Shown piece by piece: positions 33,895 through 43,755 of a stretch of DNA of 64,000 nucleotides. The position numbers and the translations under genes were made by a program. This DNA comes from Dactylonectria macrodidyma (lineage: Eukaryota; Ascomycota; Sordariomycetes; Hypocreales; Nectriaceae). The notes beneath the pieces are model-generated. The model saw only the letters and a list, made by a program, of their open reading frames with translations. It had not been told where the DNA came from and made no database searches. The stretch covers positions 5,952,001 through 6,016,000 of the forward strand of contig JAGMUV010000001.1 in assembly GCA_020744425.1 (NCBI GenBank), given 5' to 3'. The stretch's first letter is position 1. Each line of letters opens with the position of its first letter.

Positions 33895-36540
33895 AAAAGT
33901 ATATAAAGTAATTATATAAGATTTAAGTAAATTAAGAGTCTTAATAATTTAGCTTAATTTAAGAAGGGTAATAAACTCTTTAAAAGTTATAATATTAATA
34001 AGTATAATTATTAATTAAGAGTCCTTAGTCTAGTTCTTAATAGTAAGAAAGTCAGTTTATTAAATTAATTAGTAATTACTTAGTTTAATAAAGATAATAA
34101 TAAGTCTTTTAAATAACTAATTATAAATAAAATAATAAGAAAAGAGTATAAAGAATATTACTTTACTATATTTATATTTAATAATAGTAATATTTCTAAA
34201 CCTAAGTTTATTATAAATAGCTATTAAGAACTAAGTCTTAACCTACTCTTAATTAATAAAGAAAGTGATTTTAAATAGCTTAAATAATTAATTAAATAGA
34301 CTAATAAGTTAATCTCTTTATAAAAGGGTATATTTTCTTTTTATTAATTACTTCTTAATACTTAGAATTACTAAAGATAGATTTATATATAAATAGATCC
34401 TAAATTATATAGCTTTAATTATACTTTATAAATTTAAAAATATAAAATAAATAGCTAAGTATTTATATTTAAAACTACTTAATTAATTAATTATAAAAAT
34501 ATAAAATATATTAAAATTATAAAAGTAATCCATTTTAATTAAGACTAAGTATTAAGTATAAGTAAATACTTTTTAGTAATCAAATAAAATATAGCTTTTA
34601 AAAATATTATATTAAAAGACTTAATTAAAGTATTAATTAAAAATATATAATATTTAATAAAAGTCCTTATAATTAATTAAGCTAATTATAAAATATTAAT
34701 TAAAGATATCTTACTTAATAGTATAATAATTAAAGTTATAATAAGAGTTTAAAATATATTTAATAATAAAGTCTTTAAAGAATAAGTATTTATATATTTA
34801 ATTAACTAGATCTATTATCTTTTTAAATAGATTTATTATAATTATAAAAATACTATTTAAAAGTAAAGTTAGAAATACTATAATAATATCCTTTAGTCTA
34901 TATATAATTATAATTAGAAAGTCTTTAAGTCTTTTTTTACTAGCCTAAGTATTATCCTATAGCTTTTTATAAAGGTCTTAAAAGTAAAAAGTATATTCCT
35001 TTTAAAATACTTTAAAAAGCATAATATTATCTTTATATAAGAATTATATTAATATAGCCTTTATAAACTTAAAGTCTTTATAATTACTATATATATTAAT
35101 TATCCTTTTTTTATTAAACTTAGGCTATTCTATATAAAAGTATAATAAAGCTAGTTAATAAATTATAATCTCCTTTAGCTATTTAACTAGGGATAATTCT
35201 AAAGTATAATAAAATAATCCCTTTCTATAATTAATAATAGCGATTTCCTTACTTTAAGTAATATAGGCCTTTAATAAGAAGTAAGTTTATTTATTATTAA
35301 TAGGGCTATTTATAATAAAAGCGCTTAATAAGAAAAAGAGTAAAAGATTTATTTAAAAGAAGGCTAAGTTAAAAGGTAATTATTTAATAATAACTTATTT
35401 AATTAACTAAAATATAAAGTTATTTAATAATATAATATTATAATAATAGTAAGATAAAGGAAATAGAGGGTTATAGTTAAAGAGAGGGGGGTTTTACTAT
35501 AATTAATAATAAGGTTTTAAGGATAGGTTTTTTAAGACTAAGTAATATAAGCTTATAAGTATTAGTAAGGTAAGTAGAAATAAAGGTAAGTAAGTAGTTT
35601 AGAAAAGTAAAGAGATTAAAGAGTAAAGGGTTATAATAATAAAGTTCTTATAGTAAGTAATAAAGAGAGGTTAGAAATAAAAGCTTAGTTAAGAAAAAAG
35701 GGAGGGTTTTTAAAAGTATTATTTAAGCTAGTTAAAAAGCAGTATTTAATTAAGTAAATATATTAAATAGTTATAGTTAAAGAGTAATAAGTTCTAAGAA
35801 TAGTAGCTATTATAAGAAAAGAGGTTAAATTATATTAAAAAGAAAGAAAAAAAAGAGAGAAATAGCTTTTAAAGTCTTAAGTAATAAAAGGTTATTTATT
35901 TTCCTTACTAACTATAATTTATCTAATATATATTAATTTTAATATATATATTTTCTTTACTTTAAAATACTTCTTTTTCTCTTTTTCTTTTCTTTCTTTT
36001 TTCTTCTTTTTTATATTTTATTAATATTACTTAATTAACTTATTAATAATAGCTTCTTCTAACTTCTACCTTTCTAATATTATTAAGATTTATTAAAAAG
36101 CCTTTCTTAATATATATATTTATATAATTAATTAGTTAAAAAGTAATAAATTCTCTTTTTATATTAATTTAACTTAGAATAATTATTATAAGACTTTATT
36201 AATTAAAAAGGAATAAAAAGAGGCTTACTTTATATTAATAAGTATTCTCCCTTACTTAAGACTATTTAATCTAATAGTTCTATAGTTTAAAAAGTACTTT
36301 ACTATTAAAATTTACTTATATATAGTCCTTAATTATAATAGCCTCTTTCTCTTTATTAAGTTCGCTTTTAAAAGAGAGTTATTTAATATTAACTTTACTA
36401 AAAGATATATCTAAACTTAGATTTATAAGAATAAGATAGTTAATATAATTTTAAAATACTTAATAAAATATATTTTTAACTAGTCCTTTTAGTTAATATA
36501 TATTCTTATTAACTTAGACTATTCTTATAAGAATAAACAA

Positions 36541-37853
36541 TATGGGAGTGGTGAGGTTCTCATTCCGGCCGCTTCACCTGGGGCACTGCGATTAAGATTT
36601 CCTCTGGCTCTCTGGTTATGTGTGCGGAGTAATAAGAAGGTTAACAAACTACATGCTACTACTAAGATAGCCAAAAGGAAAAGAATTAGTATTGGTACGC
36701 TTCAATGATGGCGAGACAATCATCCCAGGCCAAATCGCAAGGTAGTCAAGCCCGTAAGTCCCGAGGCTCGGGGGGCTCCAACGCTCCGTGTAAGCTTATG
36801 ACGTTTTTAACAGCGTAGTACGGGGAAAGCGGGCCTATGGAGACTTGGACATTTTGCATTCGGCCGAAGGAGGGCCGTTCGGGCGATCAAATTGTGTCTG
36901 GAGTTTTTATCGTGGTCCGGCGAGTGGTCAGATTCTTTAGTGGTGAAGCTGGGGTTGGCGTCATCGCTTTTTCAATGCCGGCCTCGTGCCAAGAAAAGCT
37001 CTTGGAGCCGCATCCAATTGCCTGACGGACGGACCACGATCGGCGAGTCTTGGGGATTGGTGAGATCAAGGCGTTGGAACTTGGCAATATACATACGCCT
37101 GCTTGGGTCATGGGGACTTTGTGCGTGGGCATGATTCCCAAGAATATTGCCATGCATACGCAACGGGGATAGCAACGAAAGCATAGTACAGTATAATCTA
37201 TTGATTTGTATCTTGGATATAATTCATGGCCTCAGAACGATGCTGGCGCTCCATGCAAACACGGGCATGCCGCAGTTCCTTCTTCTCCATCAAGTTTCGG
37301 ATCTCTCGGAACCGCCATCACGGGTTCTGTGAAAAGAGGATTGATCAGCCCACGAATCACAGACCTTGTCCCGTGACGCCTCCAGACGTCATCTCTCCGA
37401 GAAAGACGGCTCAAGTTTTCTCTGCTGCATTGATCAACGTCGGAGCAGTCGTCTTCCCCCAACTTTTTCCCCAATCCCGTGTGGAGCAATTCAAGAAGCT
37501 CATCGGGAATTGGCTCTCGGCCCTGACATAGCTCCACGCAGCCGCACCTGACAGTTGGGGACGGACCGATTCCCCCATCTCGAGACCCCATGGGCAAGCT
37601 CCGACAAAGCCGTTGGAACACGAGGGACCCATTGAGCCGTACTCGGGTCTTGACGTGACCGTTCGTTCGCAATGGCACCGAAGAAAGAGTTGGACCAAGT
37701 TACGGAGGCGCCGGTATAAGACAAACCATCCCGCTGGACAGTTTTTTGGACTTTTTCCTCCCAGCCACACACAATACAACTAATCATCCTTGCAATTGAT
37801 CACCATTTGGGCCCTCGGTGAGAACCCACGACCTCATAGCCCCGCCGCTCATC
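36541..37853 (+). promoter_or_regulatory. Upstream region of the hexose transporter
   Basis: 1.3 kb of normal-GC DNA between the AT block and the transporter start. Overlapping short ORFs on both strands match nothing and look random. CTGGGG motifs (the SYGGRG consensus of the glucose repressor CreA) occur at 36,578 and 36,949, and a TATAAG lies at 37,715, about 140 bp before the ATG. Functional sites are not proven. Confidence 0.45.
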
Positions 37854-39705
37854 ATGGCACCAAAGTTTCTCACAATTAGCTTTGACGAGCACAACCCCAA
37901 CTCGGAAAAGGGGACACATGCTCGCAGGTCCCTCACGGACCTAGACTACTCACCCTTGCCCCGTATCACCGGGAGATCTTTCGTGCTTGCGACGTTTGTA
38001 TCCATGGGCGGAATTCTGTAAGTATATTAATGGTGGCGGGATCGAAACCATCTGTCTGACCAAGCTTGGCGCATAGTTTCGGCTACGATACTGGTCAGAT
38101 ATCGGGCTTCCTGGAGATGCCCGACTTCCTTGATCGCTTCGCCCAGACAAACAGCCAAGGCGAGCGTGCCTTTAGCACTGTCCGCTCCGGTCTCATCGTC
38201 GGTCTTCTTTCCATTGGTACCCTGATCGGCGCACTCGTTTCTGCCCCCATTGCCGACCGTATTGGCCGCAAGTACAGTATCTCCTTCTGGAACCTCATCA
38301 TCGCTATAGGGTTCATCATCCAGATCTCCTCGGACCGTGACTGGGTCCAGATCATGATGGGCCGTTGGGTAAGTCGAATATGTCATGAGAACCCGAACCA
38401 TTGTGGCTAATTTACTCCATTCAGGTAGCTGGTCTCGGCGTCGGCGCTCTCTCTCTACTCGTCCCAATGTTCCAAGCTGAGAGTGCTCCTCCATGGATTC
38501 GAGGCGCCATGGTCTGTACCTACCAGCTCTTCATCACCATTGGCATCTTCCTCGCCGCATGTTTCAACTACGGCACGGTGACACACCACCCCAACAGTTC
38601 GGCTTCGTGGCGCATCATAGTTGGCCTCGGCTGGGTCTTCACATTGGTTCTCGGCATCGGCATCCTGTTCTTTCCCGACACACCTCGGTATGACTACCGC
38701 AATGGTCACATCGACCGCGCCCGCGACACCCTTTGCAAGATCTATGGTGCGCCTCCCAACCACTGGGCCATTCACACGCAGATGGAAGAGATTGGATCTA
38801 AGCTGCGCGCCGAGAAGCAGATCAAGGGCAACCCCATCTCCGAGTTCATCGACATGTTCCACGCACCGCGGATGGCCTACCGTATCTTCATCGGCGTATC
38901 GCTCCAAATGTTCCAGCAACTGACTGGCGCCAACTATTTCTTTTATTACGGTACCACTATCTTCCGGGCTGTCGAGATTGACAGTTACATCACCCAGATC
39001 ATTCTCAACACCATCAACTTTGTCGTCACATTCATTGGTCTCTACATTGTGGAGCACTACGGTCGCCGCAAGTCTTTGATTACAGGCAGCATCTGGATGT
39101 TCATATGCTTCCTTATCTTCGCCTCGGTCGGACACTTTTCCCTGGACCGAACGACGCCAGAGAACACACGGAGCGCCGGTATCGCCATGATCGTCATGGC
39201 TTGTCTCTTTATCCTGGGCTTCGCCACCACGTGGGGACCTATGATCTGGACTATCATGGCCGAAATCTTCCCTTCGCGCTACCGTGCCAAGGGTATGGCG
39301 CTTTCTACAGCGAGCAACTGGCTGTGGAACTTTCTGCTGGCTTTCTTTACGCCATTCATTACCAAAGACATCGACTTCCGCTACGGCTATGTCTTTGCGG
39401 GCTGCAACGTTCTAGGCGGCCTGTTGGTTTACTTCTTCGTTATTGAGGGCCAGGGTCGTACTCTTGAAGAGATTGATACCATGTATCTGGAAAAGGTGAA
39501 CCCGCTTAAGAGCGCCAAGTGGGTGCCCCCTCTGCCTGAGGATATGGCTCGGATCCGCAGGGAGGCTGGTACCGACCTCGAAACGGGTGCCCCAGTCTCT
39601 AGCGACGAAGAAAGACTACATGGAAACTCGGCCTCTGAACATGACGAGACCGCAGGTAGAAGAAAGGAGGAGGATCCGGGTATCACTCACAAGGAGGGCG
39701 CCTAA
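37854..39705 (+). CDS. MFS hexose (sugar) transporter
   Basis: Plasma-membrane monosaccharide uptake protein of the sugar porter family. Exons are 37,854-38,017, 38,077-38,368 and 38,425-39,705. The introns are GTAAGT..CTGAC..TAG (59 nt) and GTAAGT..GCTAAT..CAG (56 nt). The 578-residue product is normal length for the family. Visible motifs: FGYDTGQISG at the end of TM1, DRIGRKYS between TM2 and TM3, PDTPRYDYRNGH after TM6, QMFQQLTGANYFFYYG in TM7 (sugar-binding QQ..GxN), VEHYGRRK, and EGQGRTLEEID in the C-terminal region. A charged C-terminal tail follows. Closest in character to fungal high-affinity glucose transporters. The exact substrate cannot be read from sequence. The gene is intact. 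Confidence 0.93.
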
Positions 39706-41106
39706 GCAACTCTATGAAAACGGAACAAACCAGAACGTCAACAAATAAGAGTGTGGAAGGAGTGGTGATATTGATATTGTACATGAGAAATTAGACTGCC
39801 ATGAATTTATTTTAAATGTATAGCTTGTTTGTCCTTGAGAAATACAGTGGCTATAGTCAGATTGGCTGCAACGGGGATACCATTCGCCGTTGTCTCTTGC
39901 CAAGCATGTTGACAAGAACGGATTTTAACTTGTGAGTTGTAAAGATGGAAGGTCTGTTATCTAACTGACAAATAAATATATATAAGGAAACTAACTCACG
40001 TGGCAAATAAGGTTAAAAAAAAAAGGTAAACAAGTTCACATCCTGATTTGCAATAAACACTGCTGGCCCAGTCGAGGGACGTTGTGGTCGATTCAGTACT
40101 CGTTGCAGAACGCTTAATTCAATGTAGTCTTTATTAGTTCTAGTCAGGTATGTGACAGCGAAGAGGCCAACTTGTATTCTCAACACAGACTGATCTAACA
40201 TATGTGGGGCAGTGACGTCCTTAATTAATCTGACACTGAGTAGAAGAAGCAGTGTGCGCTCCACGGGGTTAACGATGTTCCTGAAGAAACATGTTGTAAT
40301 TACAACTGAAGACGACACATACTATTTTATAGAAAGACTTGAAAAACTTCAGATGTAGTCTTTTGATATTATAAAACCATTTTATGAGATTATAATAGTT
40401 ACTAAAGAGTAATAACTAATCGCAGCTATTAAACGAGAGCATAGCTTAATTATACTTTCTATTACTTATTATGATATCTTAAGTTACCTAATTATATTAC
40501 TGTATCCCGGACCTACCTTATACCTCTAGGCTAGACCTAACTGTTATAGAAACCTGCCAGAGTAAATAGAGGCCGGAGTGCTCGCTGCCGCCTAAGCCTC
40601 CTAGGGCAATCCCATCACACTAAGCCAACGGGTGGACCGAAACTGTTAGGAACCACAGGATCTCAACGAGGCACGAAAACTCTACCAAGATAGAGCATGG
40701 ATAGGATATCCCCAGCACTCTGGCAGCCACTAGAATGAAATAGATGATGAGGGCGACGGCAGGATTCGCAAAGATGATCGCCACTGTCTTAACAAGGACC
40801 CACGCGGAGTAGGATTGGCCGACGAGCATGCCACCTTGTCACCTGGCGGGGGAACAGAGGCATTGGCGTTTGGTGTGTTCGTCTAGATGTATGGAAGTAA
40901 GTGGCAGGCACTGCGGTTCGCGATGTTGTCAATTGAGTAGTATCGTGTTCAAATGTTCTTGGGGGCATGGGACTAAAATGGAGCTGAATCGAGGGTCTCC
41001 TCGTCGTCGCCTTCATCGTCGCCTTCCCCATCCCTTCACCTGTTCATCTCCTCCTGCAAGCCTTTGTAAGCAAGCACAAACACGAACTCGGCTCCCACAT
41101 CTCGAC
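39706..41106. other. Intergenic region
   Basis: No convincing gene. It drifts AT-rich around 40,330-40,510. A 69-codon minus ORF at 40,620-40,829 encodes two hydrophobic segments and could be a relic of a membrane protein, but nothing around it extends the frame. Confidence 0.5.
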
Positions 41107-41940
41107 ATGAGTGAAGGTGCCGACAGTAGCGGCGCTGCCGCCTCAAACGCACCGCGCAAGGGTCCCAAGGTTGCCACCGTGCTTGGTACTCTCCCCTCCA
41201 TCCTGATTCTTCCCTCGCGTGCTAAGCTGACGTCAATCAGAAACCAACCTCCACGTCATGAACGAGCTCGCCTGTTTCCTGGGCGTCACCGAAGAGCTTG
41301 CCTTCCACGATGTCTATTCCCTCTACGATGACGACGCGATGGCCATGGTGCCTCGCCCCGTTTTTGCTCTCTTGGTAACCATACCCATGATGGAAGCCTG
41401 GAAGCAGCACCGCGATGCAGAAGATGGGGCTGTCGAGTGGTACAAGGGCGTCGGTAGAGACGAGTCGGTAACCTGGTTCCAGCAAACCGTTATCCACGGT
41501 TGCAGACTTATTGGTTTTCTTCACTGCGTCGCCAACGGTCTTCCCTCCGAGATGGTCGTTCCTGGAAGTGAACTGGCCAACTTGCTTGAGAAGGCTATTC
41601 CACCCGGAATAGGCGAGAGAGCGGCACTTCTGAATGACACCAATTCTATGCACAAAGCTAGCGAAACTGTTGCACAAAGGGGCGATACGAAAGACCTCTA
41701 TGCTGGTGAAGAAAGCATCCACCTCTTTGTGGTACTGATCAAGGGTTGTGAGCGGAAATCTGTGGGAGCTAGAAGGGTCAAGAAAGGGGACTGCTTAACA
41801 GAGGAGCCTTGGAAGATGATGAGGATGCTTTCAGTGAACTGGCACTGGAGCTGGGAACCAGGCGCCTCATCGACATATAGCGCACGTCTAGCGGTGATCA
41901 GCCTTTCTCCTGCATTGCTCTCGCCCCTAGCATCGGATAA
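41107..41940 (+). pseudogene. Decayed ubiquitin C-terminal hydrolase (peptidase C12)
   Basis: UCH enzymes remove small adducts from the C-terminus of ubiquitin. Exon 1 starts at 41,107 (MSEGADSSG). A 55-nt intron (41,186-41,240, GTACTC..CAG) leads to ETNLHVMNELACFLGV, FHDVYSLYDDDAMAMVPRP and a catalytic segment WFQQTVIHGC, with Gln and Cys present. The usual N-A-C-G motif is changed to H-G-C-R. IHLFVVLIKG supplies the His. Beyond it the family's LWELEGSRKG appears in a second frame and GALEDDEDAFSELALELG in a third. That third frame then meets TAG before SSGDQPFSCIALAP and ends at 41,940. The gene therefore carries two frameshifts and a nonsense codon. The continuous ORF runs on to 42,082 but is not family-like after the His motif. 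Confidence 0.85.
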
Positions 41941-42466
41941 CATTTTTTTAATAGGACGAAGCCATGTACAAGCAAAGCGCATAGGAGTCTTTCACAGAGA
42001 ACACTATTCCTCTATGAAGAAACCGATGGTTCTGCTGTGCAGCCTGATAGATCCAGATAGAGACCTAGCCCTGTCACGATGATGGTAGCCTGCCACAACA
42101 TGCGTGTGCGCCAGCGCGATCATCATTCTCAGCAATGTGGTGTGAGGGATATTCCTTTGCCTGTATTCTCCAATTGCACTTTAGACAGTGTGGCACTCCT
42201 TGCAGGCTATGATAAGAAGAGTTGATTGCCAGAGGTGTCATAATGACTACAGTTCAAGGACAGGCCGAGGATGGGTAGGCCAAGACAATGCAGGAAGGTG
42301 GTGACATCCTAGAGACCGCAGACAGGGTATGTATATTTACTGCTCCTTAAGACTACCAGACCGCGGGAGAATGGCCACAGATATCTCTCTCCTAGGTCAC
42401 TCCCTAAAACTTCGAACCCATCCGCAGAGACCCTTTCAATTCTTTGACCCCCACTGTCTTATCGAA
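41941..42466. other. Intergenic region
   Basis: About 0.5 kb between two decayed genes. No feature recognised. Confidence 0.5.
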
Positions 42467-43531
42467 ATGGACCTCCCGACCCTGGACTTTTCCAACTTCT
42501 CCAGCAACGATGCCTCAGAGAGAAAGGACTTGGCAGGTCGGATGATGGAGAGCTTCAGGATACATGGGGCCGTGCGACTTATTAACCATGGAATTCCTGT
42601 GGAGGCCATCAGTTCGGTGTTCCAATGGGTACGTTTGACCTTCATTTGTGACAAGAGCTGTGCTTACGACCATGATGGAGCCAACGGTTCTTCTAGCTCT
42701 CACTAGATGCCAGAAGCAGAATCCCTAACATTCGTGATGACACTCTACAGCGCGGTTGGAGTTTCCAACGCTCGGAAAGTAATTCCAAGTTGAACATGAC
42801 AGACGAGAATGGCAGCGTCCCAACCAACCTGTTCGACAAGAAGGTACGCAGTCCAGAAGCAATCATTCTTCATATGGCTTCAGGAACACTTCGATTGGGT
42901 CATCGATGACGATGAAGAGTTTCCAAATAAATGGCCAGCAGAGGAAGAGATCCCCAACTTCCGAGCAGCCATGACTGAGTTTGTCCAACTGTGTCACAAC
43001 ACAGGACTGCGTGTTCTGCAGGCTATGGACATCTGGCTGGAGCTACCCAGCGGCACATTGGCTAAGCGATGCGAAAGTCCAGTGACAGAAGCACGTCTCA
43101 ACTACTACGCCCCCTCTCTCCAACGCGTGGCTAACAGGGACCAACGTCCAGCGTGCATGGCCACACACAGACTTTGGCCTCATCACACTGCTCTTCCAAG
43201 ACGCTGTAGGGGGACTAGAGATCGAGGACCGCGAGAATCCCAGAAAATTCATCCCCATCATCCAGGAGAACCCTACCGAAGTCGCCGTCTATATCAGCGA
43301 TACAATGGAAAGCTTGGCCAACGGTTTCCTACGGGCTGCTCTGCATCAAGTCACGGCGAGGCCGGTTTGCTCCCGGAACAAATCTCAGTGGCATCTTTTG
43401 TCAAAGCCAGCCGCAACACTTCGGCCGGACCGTTGCCGCATTTTGTCAATCGAGAGAATCCTGAGCAATACGAGGGAATGACCGCATTTGAGCTGCACCG
43501 GAAGCGAGTCGGCCAACTCTTTGTCGACTGA
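42467..43531 (+). pseudogene. Decayed 2-oxoglutarate/Fe(II) dioxygenase (isopenicillin N synthase-like)
   Basis: Exons are about 42,467-42,628, 42,697-42,843 and 42,884-43,531. Intron 1 is normal (68 nt, GTACGT..TAG). The second would be only 40 nt with no branch point, yet joining gives the family's LFDKKEHFDW. N-terminal MDLPTLDFSNF and FRIHGAVRLINHGIP are typical. ARLNYYAP is in the first frame. RAWPHTDFGLITLLFQD (iron ligands His and Asp), GGLEIEDRENP and LRAALHQV (third ligand His) are in the next frame from about 43,130. GLLPEQISVASFVKASRNTSAGPLP is back in the first frame from about 43,360, after a deletion of roughly ten codons. The 2-oxoglutarate-binding Arg expected in the R-x-S motif is Gln here. 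Two frameshifts plus a lost key residue argue for a pseudogene. Confidence 0.85.
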
Positions 43532-43755
43532 GAGCGGGATGGCAATGCGGGTCATTAGTTTTAAATTACATCTTGCTTTTAAATAAATCCTTCTCCTTTT
43601 TCACATGTGCATTATCTACATTAAGTGAAAAGCTAGCACTAAATCCTAATACTTTGACATCTTAATAAGTAAATGCCACAATTTAATACAGTTTAATACG
43701 ACTCCACTTATAGCTTTATTTATTAAAAGAGAGATATTAACAGTAGTATTAATTA

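Larger units (their letters stand above)
29230..36540. other. Second AT-rich RIP-type block
   Basis: Same character as the left block: AT-rich, TpA-rich, no ORFs. It holds the repeats and elements listed separately. The stretches 31,691-33,183 and 33,900-36,540 are long degenerate sequence that may be a RIP-destroyed retrotransposon body, but no domain can be read. A purine-rich portion (35,440-35,880) stands out only by G/A bias. The right border at 36,540 is sharp. Confidence 0.8.

Noticed and set aside
1..36540. Starship-type giant element
   Set aside because: No tyrosine-recombinase captain (DUF3435) or other hallmark cargo gene was seen, and no large flanking repeats.
36837..37678. Several overlapping 60-150 codon ORFs upstream of the hexose transporter
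   Set aside because: They overlap one another in many frames, match no family and lack splice continuity. The region reads as promoter.
38455..39135. 226-codon antisense ORF in the transporter
   Set aside because: Mirror of the codon bias of the real gene on the other strand.
40013..40829. Two minus ORFs (101 and 69 codons), one with two hydrophobic segments
   Set aside because: No family recognised, no joining splice sites found; kept only as a note in the intergenic entry.
41258..42082. 274-codon ORF taken as an intact ubiquitin hydrolase
   Set aside because: Its last 110 codons are out of the family frame; the true C-terminal motifs are in the other two frames.
42809..43531. 240-codon ORF taken as a complete dioxygenase
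   Set aside because: The iron-binding HTD and distal His motifs are in another frame, so this ORF alone cannot encode the enzyme.
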